Shown here: positions 7,547 through 15,900 of the stretch, one piece after another
How positions within the stretch are numbered: the first letter of the stretch is position 1
Layout: every line of letters starts with the position of its first letter
Assembly: GCA_021808985.1 (NCBI GenBank)
Contig: JAKBAQ010000008.1
Coordinates: 1-27,713, forward strand
Source of the DNA: Pseudomonadota bacterium
GTDB taxonomy: Bacteria > Pseudomonadota > Alphaproteobacteria > Acetobacterales > Acetobacteraceae
Direction of reading: 5' to 3'
Length of the DNA: 27,713 nucleotides
Made by a program: the position numbers and the translations under genes
The notes under the pieces: generated by a model
Databases searched by the model: none
Told to the model about the DNA's origin: nothing
What the model saw: only the letters and a program-made list of their open reading frames with translations

Positions 7547-8488
7547 ATGCCGCATCCCGCTCCCGCCGCCATGCTCGCGGCTCTGGCCATCGACGCAGCG
7601 TTCGGCTGGCCCGCCGCGCTGTTCGCCCGTATCGGCCACCCCGTCACCTGGATTGGCAAGCTGATTTCGCGGCTGGACGGGCACTTCAATCGCGGTGGCC
7701 CTATTTCGCGGCGCGTCGCGGGTATCGGAACGGCGTTGCTCGTTATCGGCTTAAGCGCCGCCGCCGGCTGGGCGATACAATCCAGGCTGCCCGGGGGGCT
7801 GGATGGCATAGTGCTGACGGGTGTGCTGGCATGGCCGCTGGTGGCGGCGCGTTCTTTGCACGAGCATGTCGCCGCCGTGGCGGCGCCGCTCGGGCGGGGT
7901 GATCTGGCAGCCGCGCGTCAGGCCGTCGCGCTGATCGTGGGGCGCGATCCTGAGCGGCTGGATGCGGCGGGCATCGCCCGCGCGGCGCTGGAGAGCCTGG
8001 CCGAGAACGCCTCGGACGGGGTCATCGCGCCGCTATTCTGGGGGGCGGCGCTGGGGCTGCCCGGCATCGCCGCCTATAAGGCGATCAATACGCTGGATTC
8101 GATGATCGGCCACCGCACCCCGCGCCATGAGGCTTTCGGCTGGGCGAGCGCGCGCATTGACGATCTGGCCAACCTGCTTCCCGCCCGCCTGACCGGGCTG
8201 CTCCTCGCCCTCGTCTCCGCCCGGCCCAAAGCCGCGCTGGCCTGCATGGCGCGTGACGCTGGCCATCACCGCTCGCCCAATGCCGGCTGGCCCGAGGCCG
8301 CGCTGGCCGGCGCGCTGGGGCTGCGTCTGTCCGGCCCCCGCGTTTATGCCAGCCGCATTGCCGACGAGCCGTGGGTGAACGCCGCCGGCGCAGACCCTGA
8401 TGCCCCCGCCATGCGCCGCGCCTTGGCGCTCTATGTACGCGGCGTGCTGGCCTGGGCGGCGCTGAGCCTGGCGGCGGCGGTGCTCTAG
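7547..8488 (+). CDS. cobD: Adenosylcobinamide-phosphate synthase (CobD/CbiB)
   Basis: This membrane protein attaches the aminopropanol (or its phosphate) arm to adenosylcobyric acid, giving adenosylcobinamide or its phosphate. The 313 residues include HPVTWIGKLISRLD near the N-terminus, ESLAENASDGVIAPLFW (about 149-165), YKAINTLDSMIGHRTPRH and DAGHHRSPNAGWPEAALAG, all conserved in CobD/CbiB. Several hydrophobic helices lie between them. The ATG is 3 bases after the phosphatase stop, so the two are co-translated. The aminopropanol donor is expected from CobC, encoded at the far end of the cluster. The length is normal and no defect is seen. Confidence 0.95.
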   Translation: MPHPAPAAMLAALAIDAAFGWPAALFARIGHPVTWIGKLISRLDGHFNRGGPISRRVAGIGTALLVIGLSAAAGWAIQSRLPGGLDGIVLTGVLAWPLVAARSLHEHVAAVAAPLGRGDLAAARQAVALIVGRDPERLDAAGIARAALESLAENASDGVIAPLFWGAALGLPGIAAYKAINTLDSMIGHRTPRHEAFGWASARIDDLANLLPARLTGLLLALVSARPKAALACMARDAGHHRSPNAGWPEAALAGALGLRLSGPRVYASRIADEPWVNAAGADPDAPAMRRALALYVRGVLAWAALSLAAAVL

Positions 8489-8531
8489 AGCATGATTACC
8501 TTGCACCAATCCTGCTCCAGCCATGTTTTTG

Positions 8532-8590
8532 CGATCAATCTCGTTAGTTTGTGTCGAATCCGCCGATTCGATCCAAACCAATACTGATCG
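8532..8590. repeat. Imperfect palindrome in the bluB leader, probable dispersed repeat
   Basis: The 106-base gap between cobD and bluB is AT-richer than the genes and contains nested inverted repeats. The perfect core is TCGAATC-CGCC-GATTCGA (8554-8571). Around it GTTTG (8547-8551) faces CAAAC (8574-8578), and CGATCA (8532-8537) faces TGATCG (8585-8590). The gap opens with CTAGAGCATGAT at the cobD stop. Both parts resemble short palindromic repeats scattered in many alphaproteobacterial genomes, recalled rather than checked. The hairpin ends 4 bases before the bluB ATG and could affect its translation. Confidence 0.6.
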
Positions 8591-8594
8591 AGCC

Positions 8595-9218
8595 ATGCAG
8601 TTTTCTCCAGAAGAGGCGGCGACGCTGCTTGAAATCATGCGCTGGCGGCGTGACGTCCGGCATTTCCGCCCCGATCCCGTGCCCGCCGACTTGTTGGTGC
8701 GCCTGCAAGCGGCGATGTCGCTGGCGCCCTCGGTCGGCAATGCCCGCCCCTGGCGCGTGCTGGCGGTGGAGAGCCCGGCTCTGCGCGCCGCCGTGCGCGC
8801 CGAGTTCATCCGCTGCAACGCCCTCGCCGCGCGGTTATATGAGGGCGAGCAGGCCGAAGCCTATGCCAGGCTGAAACTCTCGGGGCTGGACGACGCGCCG
8901 GTGCACCTCGCCGTGTTTACCGACATCGCGCCCGAGGCCGGGCATGGGCTTGGCCGCCAGACCATGCCCGAGACGCTCGAGCAATCCACCGCCATGGCCA
9001 TCCACACGCTTTGGCTGGCGGCGCGGGCGGAGAATCTCGGGCTTGGCATGGTCTCCATCCTCGACCCCGCCGCCCTGGGGCCGTTGCTCGGCGCGCCGCC
9101 CAGTTGGCGCTTCTCTGCCTATCTTTGCCTGGGCTGGCCGGAATTCACCGACGATACCCCCTTGCTCCACCGTGTGGATTGGCAACACAACACCCCCACG
9201 CCCTGGCAGCCGGTTTAA
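8595..9218 (+). CDS. bluB: 5,6-dimethylbenzimidazole synthase
   Basis: BluB cannibalises reduced FMN with oxygen to make dimethylbenzimidazole, the lower ligand used by CobT. The 207-residue flavin-reductase-fold protein contains IMRWRRDVRHFRPDPVP (about 15-31), AMSLAPSVGNARPWRVL (about 43-59), the family's flavin-binding SVGxxxPWR segment, and later LARAENLGLG-like text (AARAENLGLGMVSIL). The frame is open to 8523, but translation from there would run through the palindromic repeat; ATG 8595 (MQFSPEEAATLLEIMRWRR) gives the expected N-terminus. The ribosome site is weak. Its stop overlaps the cobQ stop on the other strand. The O2 requirement matches the O2-dependent CobG route. Confidence 0.94.
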   Translation: MQFSPEEAATLLEIMRWRRDVRHFRPDPVPADLLVRLQAAMSLAPSVGNARPWRVLAVESPALRAAVRAEFIRCNALAARLYEGEQAEAYARLKLSGLDDAPVHLAVFTDIAPEAGHGLGRQTMPETLEQSTAMAIHTLWLAARAENLGLGMVSILDPAALGPLLGAPPSWRFSAYLCLGWPEFTDDTPLLHRVDWQHNTPTPWQPV

Positions 9219-10663
9219 CCCGCCAGCGCCAGCAGGCCGGCAATGTCGAGATGCGCCTCCATATGCGTGGCCAACTCGTCGAGCGTCTGCTCAACCCCGG
9301 CGGCGTAGCTGGTTCCGCCCGCCGTGCCGCCCAGGGCGCGCAGGAAGGCGGCGCGAAAGCCGTCGGCCGCGAACAGCCCGTGCAGATAACTGCCCATGAT
9401 CCGCCCGCTGGGCGACATTGCGCCTTCTCCCCGCCCCGCGACGATGGCGAAGGGCGCCGCCCGGTCCGGCCCGTCCGTCTCGCCAAGGTGGATCTCATAG
9501 CCTGCCATTGGCTCGCCGCTCGCCGCATGCACCGCCCGCACCAGCGCCAGCCGCTTATGCGGGCGCATGAGGGTGGCCACGTTCAGCAGCCCGAGCCCCA
9601 TCGTCTCGCCGGGCGTGCCTTCCAGGCCCTCGGGGTCGGCGATGCCGTGCCCGAGCATTTGATAGCCTCCGCACAGGCCAAGCACCGCGCCGCCGCGCCG
9701 GGCATGGGCGTGCAGGTCGATATCCCACCCCTGCGCGCGCAGCGCCGCGAGGTCGCCGCGCGTGGATTTGCTGCCAGGCACGATCACCAGCGCCGCGTCG
9801 CCCGGAATCGCCTGCCCCGGGCGCACCATCACCAGATCCACCCCCGGTTCGGCGGCCAGCGGATCGAGATCGTCGAAATTGGCGATCCGCGGCAAGGCCA
9901 GGCAGGCGATGCGCAGCGCCCCGCCCGTGCCGCGCGGGCGGTGCAGATCCTGCGTGTCCTCGGCTGGCAGGCGTATGGCACCGGGGAAATAGGGCAGCAC
10001 GCCAAAACCCGGCCAGCCCGTGCGTTCGGCGATCAGCGCATAGCCATCGTCGAACAGGCGGGGGTCGCCCCGGAATTTATTGATGATGAACCCCCGCACC
10101 TGTGCCGCGTCGCCGGATTCCAGCACTGCCTGGGTGCCGATCATCTGCGCGATCACCCCACCCCGGTCGATATCGCCCGCCAGCACCACCGGCACGCCGG
10201 CGGCGCGGGCGAAGCCCATATTGGCGATGTCTCCCGCGCGCAGGTTGACCTCCGCCGGGCTGCCAGCCCCCTCGACGATGACGAGGTCGTGCGCCGTTTT
10301 CAGCCTCTCGAAACTCTCCAGCACGCGCGGCAGCAAGGTTGGCTTCAGCGCCGCATAATCGCGCGCGCGCAGCGTCGTCAGGCGCTGTCCCCGTACGATG
10401 ATCTGCGCGCCCGCCTTGCCTTCGGGCTTGAGCAGCACCGGGTTCATGTCCACCTCCGGCGCCAGCCCGGCGGCCAGCGCCTGCAGGGCCTGGGCGCGGC
10501 CTATCTCGCCGCCCTCGGCGGTCACCGCCGCGTTGTTGGACATGTTCTGCGGCTTGAACGGCGCCACCCGCAAGCCGCGCCGCCGCGCCGCCCGGCACAG
10601 CCCGGCGACCAGCAGCGACTTGCCGACATTCGAGCCCGTGCCCTGAATCATCAGCGCCGGCAT
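9215..10663 (-). CDS. cobQ: Cobyric acid synthase
   Basis: CobQ amidates carboxylates b, d, e and g of adenosylcobyrinic acid a,c-diamide using glutamine and ATP. The 482-residue protein has an N-terminal P-loop-like synthetase domain (MIQGTGSNVGKSLLVAGLCR, 5-24; PFKPQNMSNNAAVT; IVEGAGSPAEVNLR; LAGDIDRGGVIAQ). A C-terminal class I glutamine amidotransferase domain follows, with the nucleophile Cys331 in LGLCGGYQMLG and His428 in GSYLHGLF. The length is standard. Its ATG shares one base with the cobO stop, so the pair is coupled. The gene ends tail-to-tail with bluB, the two stop codons overlapping. Confidence 0.97.
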   Translation of the reverse strand: MPALMIQGTGSNVGKSLLVAGLCRAARRRGLRVAPFKPQNMSNNAAVTAEGGEIGRAQALQALAAGLAPEVDMNPVLLKPEGKAGAQIIVRGQRLTTLRARDYAALKPTLLPRVLESFERLKTAHDLVIVEGAGSPAEVNLRAGDIANMGFARAAGVPVVLAGDIDRGGVIAQMIGTQAVLESGDAAQVRGFIINKFRGDPRLFDDGYALIAERTGWPGFGVLPYFPGAIRLPAEDTQDLHRPRGTGGALRIACLALPRIANFDDLDPLAAEPGVDLVMVRPGQAIPGDAALVIVPGSKSTRGDLAALRAQGWDIDLHAHARRGGAVLGLCGGYQMLGHGIADPEGLEGTPGETMGLGLLNVATLMRPHKRLALVRAVHAASGEPMAGYEIHLGETDGPDRAAPFAIVAGRGEGAMSPSGRIMGSYLHGLFAADGFRAAFLRALGGTAGGTSYAAGVEQTLDELATHMEAHLDIAGLLALAG

Positions 10664-11280
10664 CAGAACTCCACCCCCGCCTGCGCCTTGATGCCGGCGC
10701 GGAACGGGTGCTTCACCTGGGTCATCTCGGTCACCAGATCCGCCGCCTCGATCAATTCCGCCGCCGCGTTGCGTCCGGTCAGCACCACATGCGTCAGCGG
10801 GGGTTTTTCCGCGCGCAGGAACGCCAGCACCTCCGCGAGGTCGAGATAACCATAGCGCAACGCGATGTTGATCTCATCGAGCAGCACCAGCCGCAGCGTC
10901 TCGTCGCGGATCAGCGTCTTCGCCATGTCCCAGCCGGCGCGGGCGGCGGCGATGTCACGCGCCTTGTCCTGCGTTTCCCAGGTAAAGCCCTCGCCCATGG
11001 CGTAAAAGCGGCAGAGATCGGGGAACCGCGCGGTGAGCAGGCGGCGTTCGCCGGTATCCCACCCGCCTTTGATGAACTGCACCACCGCGCAGGGCATCTC
11101 ATGCGCGATGCAGCGCAGAATCATGCCGAACGCCGCTGAGGATTTGCCCTTGCCCGCGCCGGTATGCACGATGATCAGCCCTTTCTCGCCGGTTTTCGTG
11201 GCCATCATCTTGTCGCGCGCGGTCTTTATCCGCGCCATCTTCGCGGCATGGGCGGCCGCGTCTTCGGGTGAGAGGGGCAT
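10663..11280 (-). CDS. cobO: Cob(I)yrinic acid a,c-diamide adenosyltransferase
   Basis: CobO (BtuR/CobA type) moves the 5'-deoxyadenosyl group of ATP to Co(I) corrinoid. The 205-residue protein has the unusual P-loop HTGAGKGKSSAAFGM (39-53), then VVQFIKGGWDTGER, FYAMGEGFTWETQD, LVLLDEINIALRYGYLD and HVVLTGRNAAAELIEAADLVTEM, all characteristic. The start is ATG 11280, with AAGGA about 8 bases upstream; an in-frame extension to 11427 would read back through the riboswitch region on the opposite strand and is rejected. It heads the short cobO-cobQ operon. It is divergent from the riboswitch-led operon, with only 43 bases between its start and the riboswitch. Confidence 0.96.
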   Translation of the reverse strand: MPLSPEDAAAHAAKMARIKTARDKMMATKTGEKGLIIVHTGAGKGKSSAAFGMILRCIAHEMPCAVVQFIKGGWDTGERRLLTARFPDLCRFYAMGEGFTWETQDKARDIAAARAGWDMAKTLIRDETLRLVLLDEINIALRYGYLDLAEVLAFLRAEKPPLTHVVLTGRNAAAELIEAADLVTEMTQVKHPFRAGIKAQAGVEF

Positions 11281-11323
11281 GGCGTCGTCCTTGACAATTG
11301 GCGCCGCATGAGGCCTGTCATGT

Positions 11324-11507
11324 GGCTGCGCTGGTGCCTGGCTTATGTCAGGCCAAAAGGGAATGCGATAGGGGCGCCACCCCGAGGCGCAGCCGCCCCC
11401 GCGACCGTGACCGGAGAGGGTCTCCAAGCCACTGGCCTCCAGGCCGGGAAGGCGAAGACCCGCAGGGCCTCACCGCCCCTATCCGTAAGCCGGGAGACCT
11501 GCCAGCC
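11324..11507 (+). ncRNA. Cobalamin (AdoCbl) riboswitch aptamer
   Basis: The plus strand carries the ordered core elements of the cobalamin riboswitch: a GCCTG/CAGGC hairpin (11336-11353), AAAAGGGAA (11355-11363), GCAGCCGCCCCCGCGACCGT (11389-11408), AGCCACTG (11427-11434), GGGAAGGCG (11446-11454), and the B12 box AGCCGGGAGACCTGCC (11488-11503). Closing-helix pairing is visible between CTGG (11331-11334) and CCAG (11502-11505). It lies 107 bases ahead of the DUF1636-cobW-cobN operon, so that operon should be shut down when adenosylcobalamin is plentiful. The aptamer is unmistakable; the outer boundaries are approximate. Confidence 0.96.
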
Positions 11508-11613
11508 AAGGATTGCAACGGGCGGCCGGGGTGTGCCGCAGCCGGATGACGGACGCGTCTCCCAAGGGATGCAACCGCCGGCTTCGCGCGCCCAACCCGC
11601 CGGAGAGAGGTTC
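11508..11613 (+). promoter_or_regulatory. Riboswitch expression platform with ribosome-site sequestration
   Basis: The leader between aptamer and first gene has no T-rich terminator, so control is probably at translation. GTCTCCC (11557-11563) is perfectly complementary to GGGAGAC of the B12 box (11492-11498), and its TCTCC part also to GGAGA of the Shine-Dalgarno GGAGAGAGG (11602-11610). CCGGC (11578-11582) can pair with GCCGG (11599-11603), which includes the first two bases of that site. These exclusive pairings suggest an on/off switch; the folding was not computed. Confidence 0.55.
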
Positions 11614-11976
11614 ATGGGCGCGATACTTCATGTCTGCATCACCTGCCGGGCGGGTCAGGCGCCCGAGGCCGGCCAGCCTTGCCCCGGCGCGCGGCTCTAT
11701 GCGGCGCTGGCGGAGCAGCCAGCACCCGCGGGCGTGCGCGTGCGGGCGGTGGAATGCCTCTCCGCCTGCGGCAATGGACCGGCGATCGCCCTGAGCGCGC
11801 CGGGCCGCTGGTCCTATATCCACGGCCCGATGGCCCAGGAGGACGCCCCGTCCATCCTCGGCTTCGCCGCCGCCTATGCCGCGGCACCGGAGGGCATCGT
11901 GCCCTGGCGCGCGCGCCCGGCGCTGTTTCGCAAGCATGTAATCGCCCGCCTTCCCCCTTTGGAGACCCGTGAATGA
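11614..11976 (+). CDS. DUF1636 family ferredoxin-like protein
   Basis: The 120-residue protein has four spaced cysteines in a thioredoxin-like ferredoxin arrangement: C8-x2-C11 (HVCITCRAG) and C48-x3-C52 (VECLSACGNGPAIAL), with a further C23. This pattern and size match the DUF1636 family, often found beside cobW and cobN; its biochemical role is not established. A [2Fe-2S] cluster or metal binding is likely, and a part in cobalt handling or chelation is inferred from position. Start ATG 11614 is fixed by GGAGAGAGG 3 bases upstream; the frame open to 11308 runs through the riboswitch and is not coding. It is the first gene of the riboswitch operon and overlaps cobW by 4 bases (ATGA). Confidence 0.8.
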   Translation: MGAILHVCITCRAGQAPEAGQPCPGARLYAALAEQPAPAGVRVRAVECLSACGNGPAIALSAPGRWSYIHGPMAQEDAPSILGFAAAYAAAPEGIVPWRARPALFRKHVIARLPPLETRE

Positions 11977-12989
11977 CCGATCTCGCCAAAATCCCCGTCA
12001 CCATCATCACCGGCTTTCTCGGCGCGGGTAAAACCACGCTCATCCGGCATTTGCTGCGAAACCCGGGGGGCAAGCGCCTCGCCGTGCTGGTCAATGAATT
12101 CGGCACGGTCGGCGTGGATGGCGAGATTCTGCGCGGCTGCGCCGATGAAGCCTGCCCGGAGGAGGCCATTCTGGAGCTGGCCAATGGCTGCATCTGCTGC
12201 ACGGTCGCGGATGAGTTCATCCCGACCATGGAACGCTTGCTGGCCCTGCCTAACCGGCCGCACCATATCCTCATCGAGACCTCGGGCCTCGCTTTGCCCA
12301 AACCGCTGCTCAAGGCGTTCGATTGGCCAGCCATCCGCTCACGCGTGACGGTGGACGGGGTGATCGCCGTGGCCGACGCCGAGGCCGTGGCCGCCGGCCT
12401 TTTCGCGCCGCTGCCTGTCGCCGCCGAGGCGCCTAATGAGCACGATACGCCGCTCGCCGAAGTGTTCGAGGACCAGATGGCCTGCGCCGACCTGATCCTG
12501 CTCAGCAAGGCCGACCTAGCCGGAGAGGCCGGCCTGGCGGCCGCGCGCGCGCTGATCGCCGCCGAGCTGCCGCGCCCCGTGCCGATGCTGCCGGTGACGG
12601 AAGGTGTCATCGCGCCGGCCGTGCTGCTGGGGCTGGAGGCGGCCGCCGAGGCCGATCTCGCCCAGCGCCCCTCGCACCATGACGCCGAGGATGGGCATGA
12701 GCATGACGATTTCGCCACCCTCGTGGTGGCGCTGCCCGAGCTCGCCGCCCCCGAGCCGTTGCTGGCGGCCATTGAGCGTCTGGCGCGCGAGCGCAATGTG
12801 CTGCGGGTGAAGGGGCATGTCGCCATCGCGGGCAAGCCCATGCGGCTGCTGGTGCAGGCCGTGGGCGGGCGCGTGCGCAGCCAGTATGACCGTCCCTGGG
12901 GCGCGCAAGACCGCCGCTCGCAGCTCGTGGTCATCGCCGAGACCGGCGATATCGACGAGGCGGCAATCCGCGCCGCGCTGGGCTGCTAA
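11973..12989 (+). CDS. cobW: Cobalamin biosynthesis GTPase/metallochaperone CobW
   Basis: CobW is a COG0523 GTPase thought to deliver cobalt to the CobNST chelatase. In this 338-residue protein the P-loop GFLGAGKTTL is at 14-23, the metal-binding CxCC motif is at 73-76 (NGCICCTV), and ILIETSGLALPKPLL is the G3-side segment. LILLSKADLAG is the G4 motif, with Ser replacing the usual Asn of NKxD. A His/Asp-rich stretch, HHDAEDGHEHDDF (about 230-242), may bind metal. The C-terminal CobW_C domain (about 245-335) includes VLRVKGHVAIAGKPMRLLVQ. It is coupled to the DUF1636 gene and lies 9 bases before cobN, which fits a chaperone feeding the chelatase. Confidence 0.95.
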   Translation: MTDLAKIPVTIITGFLGAGKTTLIRHLLRNPGGKRLAVLVNEFGTVGVDGEILRGCADEACPEEAILELANGCICCTVADEFIPTMERLLALPNRPHHILIETSGLALPKPLLKAFDWPAIRSRVTVDGVIAVADAEAVAAGLFAPLPVAAEAPNEHDTPLAEVFEDQMACADLILLSKADLAGEAGLAAARALIAAELPRPVPMLPVTEGVIAPAVLLGLEAAAEADLAQRPSHHDAEDGHEHDDFATLVVALPELAAPEPLLAAIERLARERNVLRVKGHVAIAGKPMRLLVQAVGGRVRSQYDRPWGAQDRRSQLVVIAETGDIDEAAIRAALGC

Positions 12990-12998
12990 CCCCCTCCC

Positions 12999-15900
12999 AT
13001 GCACATCGTCTTCCGCGAAAGCCATGGGCTTGAGGAAACGGCCGCCCCCCATGATCCCGGGCAAAGCCCGGCGGATCTGGTGGTGCTGTCCTTTTCTGAC
13101 AGCGACCTGAGCGCCTTCGCGGCGGGCTGGCACCAGGCACGGGCGGCGGCGCGGCCTCTGCCCTCGCTGCGTCTGGTCAATCTGGCGCTGCTACGCCATC
13201 CGGTCTCGGTGGATAATTACGCCGAGACCACGCTACGCGGGGCCAAGGCGGTGCTGGTTCGGCTGATCGGCGGTGAAGCTTATTGGGCATATGGGGTGGC
13301 GGTGCTGCACGGCCTGGCGCGCGAGCGGGGCCTGCCTCTTGCCATTCTGCCGGGCGATGGACGGCCCGACCCGGCGCTCGATGCGCTCTCCACCCTGCCC
13401 GAACCCGCGCTGCATGAGCTGGCCCGGCTGTGCGACATGGGCGGCGCGGCCGCCGCGCGGGCAGCCATGGCCCAATTGGCGCACGCCGCCGGGCTGGACG
13501 TGCCGTCCGCCCCGCCGCCCGCGCCGCTGCCCGATCACGGGCTGTATGCGCCCGCGCCGCCGCCCGCGCCACGGGTGCCGGTGCTGTTTTACCGCTCCTA
13601 CCTCGCCGCCGCCGATACCGGCCCGGTCGACGCGCTGATCGCCGCCCTGACCGAGGCGGGCCTCAACGCCTACGGGATCTTCGTGCCGTCGCTGAAGGCT
13701 CCGGCCGCGGCCGCCTGGGTGGCCGCGCATCTGGCCGCGCACCCGCCCGTTGCCATTGTCAACGCCACGGCCTTTTCCGCCGCCGGGGAGAGCGGCGCCA
13801 CGCCCCTTGATGCGCCCGGCGTGCCGGTGTTCCAGGTCGCGCTCTCCACCGCCCTGCGGCGGGACTGGGACGATGCCCCGCGCGGTCTCTCCCCGGCGGA
13901 TCTGGCCATGCATGTCGCTTTGCCGGAACTCGATGGGCGGTTGTTCGCGGGCGTGGTCAGCTTCAAATCCCCCGCCGCGCGGGATGAGGCGCTGCAATAT
14001 GCCCGCAGCCTGCATTGCGCCGAACCCGAGCGCGTGGCGGCCGTCGCGGCCAAGGTGGCCGCCTGGCACCGCCTCGCCGTCACCAAGCCGGCGGCGCGCG
14101 ATGTCGCGCTGGTCCTCTCCACCTATCCCGGCCGGCCCGACCAGATGGCCCATGCCGTCGGGCTGGACACGCTGGCCTCCGCCGGCCTGCTGCTGGAAGA
14201 GCTGGGGCGCCAGGGTTACGCGGTTGCGCCGCTCGATGGCCTGCCCGCGCGCCTTGGCCGGGAAACACTTTCCTGGCCGCTGCGCGCGTATCGTGACGCC
14301 TTGGCCCGCTTGCCCGCCAGCTTGCAAACGGCTCTCGCCGCACGCTGGGGAGACCCGGCGGACGACCCGGCGGTGAGGGATGGTGAGTTCCGCTTCGCCG
14401 CCCTGCGTGCCGGCCGGGCGCTGCTGGCGCTGCAACCCGAGCGCGGCCCCACCCCAGAGCGCGAGGCCGCCTATCATGATCTCGCCATCCCCCCCTGCCA
14501 TGCCTATGTGGCGTTTTACCTCTGGCTGCGCGCGCAGGCCCCGCACGCCCTTGTGCATATGGGCACGCACGGCACGCTGGAATGGCTGCCAGGCAAGGCC
14601 GTGGCGCTCTCGGGCGCCTGCTGGCCGGAGGCGCTGATCGGCGCCTTGCCGGTCATTTACCCGTTCATCGTCAACGATCCCGGCGAGGCCGCGCAGGCCA
14701 AGCGGCGCATCGGGGCGGTGACGATCGGGCATCTGCCGCCGCCGCTGGCGCCATCCGCCATGCCCGCGTCCCTGGCCCGGCTGGAAACACTGCTCGACGA
14801 ATACGCAACCGCCGAGGGGCTCGACCCGGCCCGGCGCAACCGGCTGATCCTGGCCATCCGCGAGGAGGCCCAGGCCAGCGGCGTGGAGCAGGATCTCAAC
14901 CTCGCCCCCGAGGCACCGCTGAGCGAGGCGATCACACGCATTGACCGGTTTGTCTGCGATCTGAAGGAAAGCCGCTTCGGGCTTGGGCTGCATGTCTTTG
15001 GCCAGGGCGCGTGCGGCGCGGCTGAGCGCGCCGGGCTGCTGGCCGCGCTGGCCGGGCGGCGCGTTCCGCCGGGGCCGGCCGGCTCGCCCGCGCGTGGACG
15101 CCAGGACGTGCTGCCGACCGGGCGCAACATCTTCGCCGTGGACCCGCGCGCCGTGCCGACCAGATCCGCCCATGCCCAGGGCGTGAAGCTCGCCGAGGAG
15201 CTGCTGCGCAAGCATCTTCAGGATCATGGCGACTGGCCCAGGGGGCTGCTCGTCGACCTCTGGGGCTCGGCGGCCATGCGCACGGCGGGCGAGGAATTCG
15301 CCATGGCGCTGCACTTGGCGGGGTTGGCTCCGCGCTGGCAGGCGGGCGGCGGGCGGGTGGAGGGGTTCGAGATCATCCCGCTCGCCCTGCTCGGCCGCCC
15401 GCGGATTGACATCACCCTGCGCGTCTCGGGGCTGTTCCGTGACATCTTCCCCCACCTCGCCCAGTTGTTCGAGGCCGCCGCCGCCGCCCTGGCGGCGCGT
15501 GGGGAAGACCGGGCCGACAACCCCTATCTGCACCGCGCGCCGCGTGTTTTCGCGCCCCGCCCCGGCACTTACGGGCTGAACATGGGCGGGACGCTGGATG
15601 AGTTCACCCCGGATGCCCGCGCCCGCGCCGGGGCCGCGTGGCTCACGGCCTCGGGCTGGCGCATCGGCGTGGACGGCGAGGCCCTGGAGGATCACGCCGC
15701 CTTGCGCGCCCGCCTCAAGGACACGGACAGTTTCGTTCACGCCCAGGATTTGCCCGAGACCGACCTGCTGCTCGCCGCCGATTATGCCGCGCATGAGGGC
15801 GGGTTCGCTGCCGCCATGGCGCATCTTGGCCTCACCCCGCCAGCTCTCTACCATCTGGACGTGACCCGCCCAGACCAGCCCCATGCCCGCCGCCTGCCCG

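Noticed and set aside
9011..10849. A 612-codon plus-strand frame opposite cobQ
   Set aside because: The composition is Arg, His, Gln and Ala-rich without motifs, and it covers the cobQ and cobO coding strand; it is a GC-driven shadow.
11281..11427. N-terminal extension of cobO to 11427
   Set aside because: It would run through the opposite strand of the riboswitch, and the BtuR-family N-terminus is already complete from 11280.
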